Assembly: GCA_946479055.1 (NCBI GenBank)
Contig: CAMLEX010000135.1
Span: 1 to 9,586 of the forward strand
Source of the DNA: an uncultured Bacteroidota bacterium
GTDB lineage: Bacteria > Bacteroidota > Bacteroidia > Chitinophagales > Chitinophagaceae
Direction: 5' to 3'
Length of the DNA: 9,586 nucleotides
Shown here piece by piece: positions 1 to 8,325 of the stretch. The position numbers were made by a program, and so were the translations under genes. Below the pieces are notes generated by a model, which did no database searches, was not told the origin of the DNA, and saw nothing but the letters and a program-made list of their open reading frames with translations. The stretch's first letter is position 1. The number at the start of each line of letters is the position of its first letter.

Positions 1-336
1 CTGCAGTACACTGCTGAAAAGAAAGCGGATACCATCACCCTGCATGTATATACCGGCAAAGATGGAGAATTCACTTTGTACGAAGACGAAGGGTTGAACT
101 ATAATTATGAAAAAGGATTGTATTCAACCATTCAATTTCATTATACAGAAAACGATAAAAAGGTTACCATAGAAGAAAGAAAAGGAAATTTCCCGGGAAT
201 GCTAAAGAAAAGGTATTTCCGTATAAAACTCATTCCTTATGAGAAACCCCAAGTATTGGATGTTGAAAAGAAAGATGGTGTTCTGATTAAGTACGATGGT
301 CGTCGTCAAACCATCTTTCTTAAATCCAAATTGTAA
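1..336 (+). CDS. C-terminal end of a GH31 family alpha-glycosidase (probable alpha-xylosidase), cut by the window edge
   Basis: Frame 1 is open from the first base to a TAA at 334-336, giving the last 111 residues of a longer protein. The visible part matches the DUF5110 beta-sandwich that closes many GH31 enzymes: residues 17-31 contain VYTGKDGEFTLYEDE, followed by NYNYEKGLYSTI and KGNFPGMLKKR. The catalytic barrel lies outside the window, so no active-site residue can be seen. GH31 members with this tail in Bacteroidota PULs are often alpha-xylosidases that remove xylose from xyloglucan oligosaccharides, but alpha-glucosidases also carry it. The SGBP-B-like gene downstream favours alpha-xylosidase; this is inference. 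Only 41 bp separate it from the susC-like gene and no terminator lies between, so the two are probably co-transcribed. The family assignment is fairly firm; the substrate is not. Confidence 0.82.
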   Translation: MQYTAEKKADTITLHVYTGKDGEFTLYEDEGLNYNYEKGLYSTIQFHYTENDKKVTIEERKGNFPGMLKKRYFRIKLIPYEKPQVLDVEKKDGVLIKYDGRRQTIFLKSKL

Positions 337-365
337 ACTCAAATTGTAAACCCCAAATTAAAACT
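327..365 (+). repeat. Short tandem direct repeat, about 13-bp unit, overlapping the GH31 stop codon
   Basis: The unit CAAATTGTAAACT occurs at 327-339 and again with one end change at 340-352. A third, one base shorter copy (CAAATTAAAACT) lies at 354-365. The first unit contains the TAA stop of the GH31 gene, and the array fills most of the gap before the susC-like start at 378. No function is known to me. It may simply be slippage-generated leader sequence. Confidence 0.6.
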
Positions 366-377
366 AAGACTGCTTGT

Positions 378-3300
378 ATGAAAAGAACAAACTACAAACG
401 AAAATGGAAAAAATGCCTACTGGTATTTTTTCCCTGTGTGCTGCTGGCCTTCCAGACTATGGCACAAACGACTGCCCGGAAAATTACCGGGAAGATCGTC
501 AATGAAACCAGTGGGGACCCGGTTCCCAACGCAACAATTACCATAAAAGGATCTAAAACTTTTGCTATCAGCGATGGTAGCGGAAGTTTTACCATTGAGG
601 CGGAAAAAGGAAATAGCCTGGTGATCACTTCAACCGGGTTTGAGCCAAAAGAAATAAAATTGGGTACGGCCATTTCATTGGACATACGCCTGGAACAACA
701 ATACCGGAAACTGGATGACGTGGTAGTGATTGGTTATGGCAAGATGAAGAAAACAGACCTGAGCAGCTCACAAGTCAGTGTATCGGCAAAGGATATCCAG
801 CGGACAGTGAATACCACCGTAGAGCAAGCTCTGCAGGGACGGGCTGCGAATGTATATGTAACAGCCAATAGCGGCCAGCCGGGATCGGCTCCTTCCGTGG
901 TCATCCGCGGACTTAATTCAATCAACTATTCCAATCAACCACTCTATGTAATTGATGGGGTACAAATAAAACCCGAAACTCCAATGGGGGGGGCAGGAAC
1001 TTCTTCCAATATTCTTTCCTCTATTAATCCTGATGATATTGAAACCATGAATATCCTGCAGGGACCGTCGGCCACTGCTATTTATGGTGCGACTGGTGCT
1101 AACGGGGTAGTGCTGATTACCACCAAAAGAGGCAAGGCAGGTGAAACAAAAGTTTCTTTTAATGCATTGACATCTATTCAAAGCTCACCGCCCAAAGTGG
1201 ATGTTATGAACCTGCAGGAATATGCTGAATACCGTAACGCTGTGGCCGATGCAGGTGGGGCGCAGTATGATCCTGCATTTGCCGACCCTAAAGCATTAGG
1301 AGATGGGAGTGATTGGCAGAAAGCCTTGTTCAGGAGTACATTATTACAGAAGTATGGATTGGGCCTGAGTGGTGGAACTGATAAAACAACTTTTTACCTT
1401 GGAACAGAATATTTTGATCAGCAGGGAGTTGTTCAGGGCTCTGGATTCAAACGATATTCTGTACGGTTAAATCTCGATAACCAAACCAGAAAATGGTTGA
1501 AGATCGGGACCAATCTTAATGTTGCACAGACAAGAGAAGTAGTGAACACTTCGAATGGCGATCTGCTCAATATTGCGATAGGCCAAAATCCTTCCGTGGC
1601 AGTCAGCAACCCTGATGGTAGCTGGGGCGGACCTACTACTACGCAATATCAGTTCAGCAACCCGGTTGCTCTATCCAAAATCAATGACAACCGAAATCGT
1701 TCCATGGTTTTTAACGGAGGCATGTATGTAACATTAAATGTGCTGAAGGGATTGACTATTCACAATGAAATAAATGCTTATTACCAGACAAGCAACAGTT
1801 ATCGCTTCAATCCCTCTTACAAATTCGGAGGCTTTGTTAATTCTACTACTACTTCTTACCGCAGCACTGGCAACAATTACTGGTGGGGTTTGCAAAATAG
1901 AATTCAGTACAACAAAAGTTTTGGCAGACACGACATCACAGCCATGGCAGGACACGAGGCTTCGGAATATGGAAATGAAGGTTTATATGGAAGCCGTCAA
2001 CGTTTTGTCAGTAATAATATAAAGGAGTTAAGCGGTGGCGATGCTGCTTCGGCCGTGAACGGAAGCTCAAAAGGAAGCGGTGCCCGTGAATCTTATTTTG
2101 GTCGGGTCAACTATGGCTTTGATAACAAATATTTTTTGCAAGGGACAATGCGGGCAGATGGCTCTTCGAATTTCGGTCCTGAAACAAGATGGGGTTATTT
2201 TCCTTCCGTGTCTGGTGCATGGAGGGTATCCCAGGAGAATTTTATGAAGAGTGTTGATTTCATCAATGATCTGAAATTAAGATTAGAGTGGGGGCTCAGT
2301 GGCAACTCGGCTGCAGCAGGTTATTATGCTACCCTGCAGGCAGTGCCTACTCCCTGGGGAACGGGATTTCTTTCCGGTAATTTCAATAACCCCAATCTGC
2401 AATGGGAAGAAGATGAGTCCTATAATGTCGGTTTAGATCTTTACCTGCTTAACAATCGCATCGAGATCATCGCCGATGCGTATATCAAGAACATCAAGAA
2501 GTTGCTAACCCGCAATGATTATCCGTATTTCTCAGGAGGCGACATTGCCTGGTCATCCGGTGCGATACAATTTCCTACAGAGAATGTGGGAAGCATGCAG
2601 AACAAAGGTTTTGGTATAACTATCAATACCACTAACATTCAGAAAGAAGTAGTCTGGAAAACGGGATTTAATTTTTCTGTGGACAGAAATAAGATCAAAA
2701 CGCTGGCGAATAATACCCCGATTAACAGCACTTATAATAACAGTTCCCTCATCACTTCCATACGGGTAGATGAATCCGCGGCTTTGTTCACAGGGTATAT
2801 TGCGGAAGGCATTTTCAAAGATATTGCGGAGATACAGAATCATGCGATCCAAACATCCAATGGTGTACTGACTATTGACCCCAATACGGGTACCTGGGTG
2901 GGCGATGTAAAGTTCAGAGACGTGAACAATGACGGAAAAGTTGATCAGAATGACCGCGTGGTGCTGGGTAATCCATGGCCCAAGTTCACTTTTGGATTTA
3001 ATAATTCGGTGACCTGGAAAAATTTTGATCTCAATATGTTCTTTATCGGCGTGCAGGGCAATGATGTGTTCAATTTTACACGGTTTCGCAATGAGAATCC
3101 GGGTGGCACAAGTCCTTACAGTAATTATTTTAAATCCGTCGCCAATTTTGCAAAACCAAGCAGTGTTACAGCAGGGGATATGACGGCTGTGCTTACTAAT
3201 CCTGGTTACAAGATTGCCCGCATAGCACCATCAGATCCTAACGGTAACTTCAGGGCCAGCAACTGGTACCTGGAAGACGGTTCCTATATCCGGTTAAAAA

Positions 3301-3527
3301 ATGTATCACTGAACTATATACTGCCTACCCGTTGGGCGGCTAAAGCATACATGAAGAGTGTGAAACTGGGATTCAATGTGCAGAATGTATTTACTATCAC
3401 GAAATACAAAGGATATGATCCTGAAATCGGAATGGTGCCCAACTTCGGATCCTTATCGGTTGGTGTGGATGATGCCCGTTATCCTTCTACCCGCCTGTAT
3501 ACTTTCAATATTGTTGCTGATTTCTAA
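378..3527 (+). CDS. SusC/RagA-type TonB-dependent outer membrane glycan transporter
   Basis: The 1049-residue protein is of normal length for the SusC family, which imports oligosaccharides across the outer membrane with energy from TonB-ExbBD. A signal peptide with a hydrophobic core (LLVFFPCVLLAF) ends near MAQ (residues 28-30). A carboxypeptidase-regulatory-like domain follows at about 35-108 (KITGKIVNETSGDPVPNATI). The TonB-box/SusC signature DDVVVIGYGKMKKTDL is at 113-128, and the plug domain covers about 130-255, with VIRGLNS, PLYVIDGV and GANGVVLITTKRG. The rest is beta-barrel and ends in the aromatic FNIVADF. A calcium-loop-like motif, DVNNDGKVDQND, lies at 848-859, as is common in SusC proteins. 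ATG at 378 gives a complete signal peptide. The SusD-type gene begins 20 bp downstream; such pairs form a lidded import complex. A G8 run lies at 986-993. Substrate cannot be read from the sequence. Confidence 0.97.
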   Translation: MKRTNYKRKWKKCLLVFFPCVLLAFQTMAQTTARKITGKIVNETSGDPVPNATITIKGSKTFAISDGSGSFTIEAEKGNSLVITSTGFEPKEIKLGTAISLDIRLEQQYRKLDDVVVIGYGKMKKTDLSSSQVSVSAKDIQRTVNTTVEQALQGRAANVYVTANSGQPGSAPSVVIRGLNSINYSNQPLYVIDGVQIKPETPMGGAGTSSNILSSINPDDIETMNILQGPSATAIYGATGANGVVLITTKRGKAGETKVSFNALTSIQSSPPKVDVMNLQEYAEYRNAVADAGGAQYDPAFADPKALGDGSDWQKALFRSTLLQKYGLGLSGGTDKTTFYLGTEYFDQQGVVQGSGFKRYSVRLNLDNQTRKWLKIGTNLNVAQTREVVNTSNGDLLNIAIGQNPSVAVSNPDGSWGGPTTTQYQFSNPVALSKINDNRNRSMVFNGGMYVTLNVLKGLTIHNEINAYYQTSNSYRFNPSYKFGGFVNSTTTSYRSTGNNYWWGLQNRIQYNKSFGRHDITAMAGHEASEYGNEGLYGSRQRFVSNNIKELSGGDAASAVNGSSKGSGARESYFGRVNYGFDNKYFLQGTMRADGSSNFGPETRWGYFPSVSGAWRVSQENFMKSVDFINDLKLRLEWGLSGNSAAAGYYATLQAVPTPWGTGFLSGNFNNPNLQWEEDESYNVGLDLYLLNNRIEIIADAYIKNIKKLLTRNDYPYFSGGDIAWSSGAIQFPTENVGSMQNKGFGITINTTNIQKEVVWKTGFNFSVDRNKIKTLANNTPINSTYNNSSLITSIRVDESAALFTGYIAEGIFKDIAEIQNHAIQTSNGVLTIDPNTGTWVGDVKFRDVNNDGKVDQNDRVVLGNPWPKFTFGFNNSVTWKNFDLNMFFIGVQGNDVFNFTRFRNENPGGTSPYSNYFKSVANFAKPSSVTAGDMTAVLTNPGYKIARIAPSDPNGNFRASNWYLEDGSYIRLKNVSLNYILPTRWAAKAYMKSVKLGFNVQNVFTITKYKGYDPEIGMVPNFGSLSVGVDDARYPSTRLYTFNIVADF

Positions 3528-3547
3528 AAAAATAAACGAATTCTTAT

Positions 3548-5203
3548 ATGAAATATATATTCCAACATACAGTAATAGCGCTGTTAGCAATTACAGCTTT
3601 TAGCTGTAAGAAAAGTTTTCTGGATCGTCCCCCCCAGGATCAGTTGACAGAAGCTAATTTTTATAAAACGGCTGAAGAAGTAATGGCAGGTACGGCGCCG
3701 TTATATAATATTGTTTGGTTTGATTACAATGACAAAGCAGCTTTGTCATTCGGCGATGCAAGGGGTGGTAATATGATCTCCAACGATCGTGACCAATTCT
3801 ATAAATTCGCTATATCGAATACTGATCCCTTTACGCTGTTACCGGCTTATAAATCCTTTTATAAGATCATCGCTCAAGCCAATACCACGATCCTTAACAT
3901 AAAAAATAACGCCACTACCGTTCCGGATAATGTAAAAAAAGCAGCTATCGGCGAATGCCGTTTCATGCGTGCTATGGGGTATTATTTTCTCGTTACCAAT
4001 TGGGGAGCGGTGCCGATCATTTATGATAATGTGACACAGATGAGTGATCCTAACGTGACAAAGAACACAATTGAAAGTGTGTGGGAACTGATTATCCGCG
4101 ATCTTACCTATGCAGCGGAAAATCTTCCGCCTGCAGAAAGCCAACCTGGGCGACTGACCAGTTGGAGTGCAAAAGGAATGCTGGCCAAGATGTATTTGTT
4201 CAAATCAGGAGTCGGGGCCAATGGCAGCCGTAATCAAAGCGACCTAGACAATGCTAAAACCTATGCGGCTGATGTATGCAATAACGGCCCAAACAGTCTG
4301 CTGGCGAACTATGGGGATCTTTTCAAAAGCGAATACAACAATAGTTCGGTCAGTAACAAAGAGAGCCTGTTTGCCATTCAATGGATGCCAATCAAAGAGC
4401 CTTGGGGTATCAACAATTCCTTCCAGGCTTATATGGCCAGAGATGGTGAGATCACAGGTAGTTGGGATGGTTGGGGTGCGGCACACGGAGCTTCCGCTGA
4501 CCTGGTAAAATATTACCTCGCCAATCCGGCTGACAGTTTCCGGCGCAAAGCGACCTTTATGTTTGATAATGATTATTATCCCGAGATCCGTAAAGACAGG
4601 AATGGTTACCTGTACCCTTCCAGCTGGAATGGTTCAGCCTGGGTAAAACAAACAGCGTCCATTGCCAATACCAAAAAGTATATCATCGGGTCTGTATCGG
4701 ATAATGGTGGAAAAGGAAGTGAGATGTGTGCCTATATCAATACCTACATGCTTCGGCTGGCTGAAGTGTACCTGGTATACGCAGAAGCCATCATGGGAAA
4801 TAATCCTTCGACTTCGGATGCGGAAGCTCTCAGATTCTACAATAAAGTAAGGACGCGGGCAGGTTTACCTGAGAAAACGACGATTACCTGGGACGATATT
4901 TTCCTGGAAAAAAGGATCGAGACCGTATTTGAGGGATCATTCTGGTATGAGATCGTTCGGTTGAATTATTTCAATCCTTCCAAAGCCAAAGCTTTCGTCG
5001 CTGCACAGGACAAAGGAAACTATACGTTGCAATACATCGCCGGTACAAACGCACCAAGGCAATATAATGTAACCTATAACACGCAGACTTTTCCGGTGAC
5101 CGATGCCACTTTTTATTTGCCCTTTCCCGAGGCCGAGCTCATCAAAGCACCCAATCTGAATAATTCCCCGGTGGACTTTGATTTCACCCTGCTTCCTGAT
5201 TGA
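3548..5203 (+). CDS. SusD/RagB-type surface glycan-binding lipoprotein
   Basis: The 551-residue protein is of usual SusD-family length. The signal peptide ends in the lipobox AFSC, making Cys20 the probable lipid-modified residue, and the protein would sit on the outer membrane as the lid of the SusC-like transporter. The family's N-terminal pattern follows at once (KKSFLDRPPQDQLTEANFYKT, residues 21-41). The helical TPR-like core contains the typical ECRFMRAMGYYFLVTNWGAVPII at about 136-158. Further family signatures are YMLRLAEVYLVYAEAI, a KRIETVFEGSFWYEIVRL block matching the usual ERRxELAFEGxRxxDLxR, and a C-terminal FYLPFPEAELIKAPNL. The gap from susC is 20 bp of A-rich sequence. The TGA at 5201-5203 lies 26 bp before the next start. 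A C7 run lies at 3629-3635 inside the RPPQ codons. The glycan bound cannot be deduced. Confidence 0.97.
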   Translation: MKYIFQHTVIALLAITAFSCKKSFLDRPPQDQLTEANFYKTAEEVMAGTAPLYNIVWFDYNDKAALSFGDARGGNMISNDRDQFYKFAISNTDPFTLLPAYKSFYKIIAQANTTILNIKNNATTVPDNVKKAAIGECRFMRAMGYYFLVTNWGAVPIIYDNVTQMSDPNVTKNTIESVWELIIRDLTYAAENLPPAESQPGRLTSWSAKGMLAKMYLFKSGVGANGSRNQSDLDNAKTYAADVCNNGPNSLLANYGDLFKSEYNNSSVSNKESLFAIQWMPIKEPWGINNSFQAYMARDGEITGSWDGWGAAHGASADLVKYYLANPADSFRRKATFMFDNDYYPEIRKDRNGYLYPSSWNGSAWVKQTASIANTKKYIIGSVSDNGGKGSEMCAYINTYMLRLAEVYLVYAEAIMGNNPSTSDAEALRFYNKVRTRAGLPEKTTITWDDIFLEKRIETVFEGSFWYEIVRLNYFNPSKAKAFVAAQDKGNYTLQYIAGTNAPRQYNVTYNTQTFPVTDATFYLPFPEAELIKAPNLNNSPVDFDFTLLPD

Positions 5204-5229
5204 TTTACCAAAACTTAAAAAAGATTTCT

Positions 5230-6441
5230 ATGTCATTTCAATATACAACGCGAACCTTCTTTTGGTTGATGGCAATTACCGTACTGATTGGTTTTGCCGC
5301 CTGTAAAAAGAATAATAATGAAAATGCACCCAGCATTAGCCGGGTAAGAGCTAATCTGCCTGCCCCCAATGACAGTTCATTGTCCAAAGCTGGCCCCGGC
5401 GAATGGGTAGTGATAGAGGGAAGCGGCTTCAGTACTACGAATGCGGTTTTCTTCAATGGATGGCCTGCGCAATTTAATGCTACTTTGTTTTCCGATAATA
5501 GTATGGTAGTACTGATACCTGCTGATATGCCCTTTGCTTCTCTTGAACAGTCAAAACTTAATACCATCCAGGTAATCACTCAATTTGGTCAAACCACCTA
5601 TACTTTTCCTATCGAACCACCGCCTCCGATCATCACGGCTATGAGTAATGAAATGGCGTTCGCTGATGAAACTGTCACGATAACCGGCAACAATTTCTTC
5701 TTCATTGATAAAGTTGTATTCCCGGATAATAAAGAGGCTACAACCGGTATCGTTACTAATGAAAGCGGAACTACTCTTACTGTAAAAGTGCCGGCTGGTA
5801 TTACTGGAAGCGGACCTATAAAGGTTATCAACAGGTATGGCGCCGACACCTCAGTATTGCTGTTTAATGATATGGTTACCGGTATGCTTAATAATTACGA
5901 TAACGTAAACAATTTTGAATGGGGCGCCGGTTCTTCATCCAGTTCTGCGGATTATCCGGGTAACCATGGTACGTATGGTGTTATGGCGGCCGCTGGTATT
6001 TCAGGTGGTGATTTCGGCTGGTGGAATGGCAGCCGGTCTATCAATATTAAGTCTGCTACCTGGTTGTCTTCATCCGAACTTACTAAGCCTGTTGACAATT
6101 ATGCATTGAAATTCGAGATCAGTGTAAAGAAGCCATGGAGCGCAGGCTCAATATTCATCGTAAAGGACTATAACTGGACATACCTGGCAAGATATGAGCC
6201 CTGGGTGGGCACCGGCGGAAGCTTTAGTGTCAACGGTTGGCAGACCGTGACAATACCATTGTCCTCTTTTAAGACCAAAGCAAATGGCGCAGATGGCACA
6301 GGCTCAGCACCGTCTTCTCTTTCTGTTTTACTAGGGAGCGGGGCCGGCAATACTAATTTAATGTTTGTTAATACCGGTACTACCACTGTACAGGACTTCG
6401 AAGCGGCTATTGATAATATCCGTGTTGTGAAGATCAAATAA
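5230..6441 (+). CDS. IPT/TIG-domain surface glycan-binding lipoprotein, SGBP-B-like
   Basis: The protein has 403 residues from the ATG at 5230. A TTG at 5200 in the same frame overlaps the susD-like stop, but it would put ten extra residues before the signal peptide, so 5230 is preferred. The signal peptide ends in the lipobox GFAAC (Cys25) followed by KKNNN. Two IPT/TIG immunoglobulin-like repeats follow: about 33-130 (PSISRVRANLP, GEWVVIEGSGFSTTNAVFFNG) and about 131-213 (PPIITAMSNEMAFADETVTITGNNF, KVVFPD). The C-terminal half, about 215-403, is rich in Trp (264, 265, 278, 303, 316, 325, 337) and ends FEAAIDNIRVVKIK. It resembles the xyloglucan-binding domain of Bacteroides ovatus SGBP-B. 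Such proteins hold polysaccharide at the cell surface next to SusCD. Stop codons TAA TAA occur in tandem and a terminator follows. Family is confident; xyloglucan as ligand is inference. Confidence 0.88.
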   Translation: MSFQYTTRTFFWLMAITVLIGFAACKKNNNENAPSISRVRANLPAPNDSSLSKAGPGEWVVIEGSGFSTTNAVFFNGWPAQFNATLFSDNSMVVLIPADMPFASLEQSKLNTIQVITQFGQTTYTFPIEPPPPIITAMSNEMAFADETVTITGNNFFFIDKVVFPDNKEATTGIVTNESGTTLTVKVPAGITGSGPIKVINRYGADTSVLLFNDMVTGMLNNYDNVNNFEWGAGSSSSSADYPGNHGTYGVMAAAGISGGDFGWWNGSRSINIKSATWLSSSELTKPVDNYALKFEISVKKPWSAGSIFIVKDYNWTYLARYEPWVGTGGSFSVNGWQTVTIPLSSFKTKANGADGTGSAPSSLSVLLGSGAGNTNLMFVNTGTTTVQDFEAAIDNIRVVKIK

Positions 6442-6504
6442 TAAACGTTTTTATAAGCAGCTTGCAAGCAATCGTACACAGCCCGTTGAAACGGGCTGTT
6501 TTTT
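6406..6504 (+). repeat. Copy 1 of a diverged duplicated segment: SGBP tail plus terminator
   Basis: This stretch, from the codon for Ala393 of the SGBP gene to the end of terminator T1, aligns with 8669-8766. The clearest shared part starts at TTTTATAAGCAG and continues through GCAATCGTACAC into the hairpin; the other copy reads TTTTAATAAGTAG and GTAATCGTTCAC. The two differ by substitutions and a few small gaps. Confidence 0.55.
6478..6504 (+). terminator. Intrinsic terminator closing the susC-susD-SGBP operon (T1)
   Basis: The arms ACAGCCCGT (6478-6486) and ACGGGCTGT (6491-6499) pair perfectly around a TGAA loop and run into six T residues (6499-6504). It sits 36 bp after the SGBP stop. 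It implies that the downstream hydrolase gene depends on read-through or on a promoter between about 6505 and 6543, where I could not identify a clear Bacteroidota -33/-7 pair. Confidence 0.9.
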
Positions 6505-6543
6505 AAATTTTAAAATCAAGCTTAAAATATGTATGCATTAACT

Positions 6544-8289
6544 ATGAAACTATTTTCTCAAAGGATCATTTCCGTTTACCTGCTTATCATTTTTTTATCA
6601 TCATGCTCTAAAACAAAAAATACAAGTAATGATGCTGGCGGTACTCCTACAGATACTGTAACAGTGGTAACACCGGCAGATCCTGCTACTGCAGCCACTG
6701 TAGGTTTTTTTATGGATGCATGGGCTCCGGTTAGTTTTACTGCTCCATCTTATACTACTGTAGCTGCTCCGTCCGGCAATGCTACTGCAGTCGTTACAGT
6801 AGATGCTTCTACCATTCTTACTAAAATATCACCGGCTTTGTTTGGCAATAACTCTAATCCTTACAGTACACAAATGGTAACAGAGTCAGCGTTGATGAAT
6901 CATTTGCAGAAACTAAAAACAAAAATTATCCGTGCACCTGGTGGCAGCTTAAGTGATGTATATTTTTGGAATTCGCCAATAGGTCAATTTCCTGCTGATG
7001 CTCCATCAACATTGTTAGATGCTAATGGCGTTGCAAGAGCTGCCGGCTATTGGTCGGGACGAAATACAGATGGCTGGACAATAACGCTGGATAATTATTA
7101 TTCCGTTTTGCAACAAACATCGAATACCGGCATTATTACGGTAAATTATGGTTATGCACGATATGGTTTGAGTAATGATCCCGTAGCTGCTGCTGCGCAT
7201 CTTGCTGCCGATTGGGTTCGTTATGACAATGGCAGAACAAAATATTGGGAAGTAGGTAATGAAAGCGGTGGCAGTTGGGAAGCAGGTTATCGCATTAATA
7301 CAGCAACGAATAAAGATGGACAACCGGAGATCATCACCGGTGCATTGTACGGAAAACATTTTCGTGTATTTGCCGACTCTATGAAAAAAGCCGCATCTGA
7401 AATTGGTAAGACAATTTATATCGGTGCACAGCTTATAGATTCTGAACCGGCTTTATGGGCAACCAATACCGATAAGTCATGGGACCAGGATGTATTGACT
7501 GAAGCAGGAAGCAAAGCAGATTTTTTTATCGTTCATAATTATTATACGCCTTTCAATACCAACACGAACGCCGCTGATTTTTTAAAATCTGCTATTGCCG
7601 TTACAGATACATCAATGAAATATGTAAAAGCGCAAATGACAAAATATGGAGTATCGGCAAAACCTGTTGCACTTACCGAGTGGAATACATTTGCAACCGG
7701 TTCCAAACAAAATATTTCGCATGTGTCCGGAATGCACCTGGTGATGACGATGAATGAGCTGATGAAAAATAAATTTGGACAGGCGAGCCGTTGGGATCTA
7801 TCAAACGGATGGAGCAATGGCGATGATATGGGTATGTTCAGCAGAGGAGAAGCGGAATCGGGTGAAACAGCATGGAACCCACGGCCTGCATTTTATCATC
7901 AATACTTTTTTCAAAAAATGTTAGGAGATCGCTGCATCAATGCTACAGCTCCCACATCAAGCGGTATTGCTGCTTATGCTTCTACGTTTACTTCAGGCCA
8001 GGTGAATGTTACATTGGTTAACACATCAACGAATGCTCATACCGTGCAACTGGATTTTAAAAACTTTAATCCCGGTCAGCGTTATTACTGGTACACTTTA
8101 TCAGGCAGTACTGATAATGGTGAATTTTCACGCAAAGTGTTAGTGAATGGCAGTGGCCCTTCAGGAGTAGCAGGCGGCCCTGCTAACTATACATCATTAA
8201 ATGCCAATGCTGCACTGTTGACAGATGGAAAAGTAAAAGTATCTCTGCCGGCAAGATCTGTGATTTGTATGGTGGTAGATAAAAAATAA
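6544..8289 (+). CDS. Clan GH-A glycoside hydrolase lipoprotein (GH51/GH39-like; possible alpha-L-arabinofuranosidase)
   Basis: Starting at ATG 6544 the product is 581 residues with a clean lipoprotein signal (MKLFSQRIISVYLLIIFLSSC, lipid on Cys21). ATG 6529 would add MYALT and is less typical. A Thr/Pro/Asp-rich linker runs to about residue 50. The domain from about 84 to 460 looks like a GH-A (beta/alpha)8 barrel: SPALFGNNSNPY, IIRAPGGS (129-135), KYWEVGNESGGSW with Glu240 as likely acid/base, FFIVHNYYTP, and PVALTEWNTF with Glu379 as likely nucleophile. A small beta-sandwich at about 465-581 ends in SLPARSVICMVV, as expected for this fold. The WxVGNE and TEWN motifs recall GH51 and GH39, but I cannot fix the family; GH44 or an unassigned family is possible. 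Placed among PUL genes and lipid-anchored, it probably acts on the glycan at the surface. The gene looks more AT-rich than its upstream neighbours. Confidence 0.8.
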   Translation: MKLFSQRIISVYLLIIFLSSCSKTKNTSNDAGGTPTDTVTVVTPADPATAATVGFFMDAWAPVSFTAPSYTTVAAPSGNATAVVTVDASTILTKISPALFGNNSNPYSTQMVTESALMNHLQKLKTKIIRAPGGSLSDVYFWNSPIGQFPADAPSTLLDANGVARAAGYWSGRNTDGWTITLDNYYSVLQQTSNTGIITVNYGYARYGLSNDPVAAAAHLAADWVRYDNGRTKYWEVGNESGGSWEAGYRINTATNKDGQPEIITGALYGKHFRVFADSMKKAASEIGKTIYIGAQLIDSEPALWATNTDKSWDQDVLTEAGSKADFFIVHNYYTPFNTNTNAADFLKSAIAVTDTSMKYVKAQMTKYGVSAKPVALTEWNTFATGSKQNISHVSGMHLVMTMNELMKNKFGQASRWDLSNGWSNGDDMGMFSRGEAESGETAWNPRPAFYHQYFFQKMLGDRCINATAPTSSGIAAYASTFTSGQVNVTLVNTSTNAHTVQLDFKNFNPGQRYYWYTLSGSTDNGEFSRKVLVNGSGPSGVAGGPANYTSLNANAALLTDGKVKVSLPARSVICMVVDKK

Positions 8290-8325
8290 GTCTCAAATGC
8301 GAGAACCAAAGGAAAACGCCGTCTC

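Noticed and set aside
5200..5229. Earlier TTG start for the SGBP gene, overlapping the susD-like stop
   Set aside because: It would put ten residues ahead of a signal peptide that is complete and well-formed from ATG 5230, with an A-rich leader before it.
6529..6543. Earlier ATG for the GH-A hydrolase
   Set aside because: The extra MYALT is not needed; MKLFSQR with the hydrophobic core and LSSC lipobox is the more typical lipoprotein start. It cannot be fully excluded.
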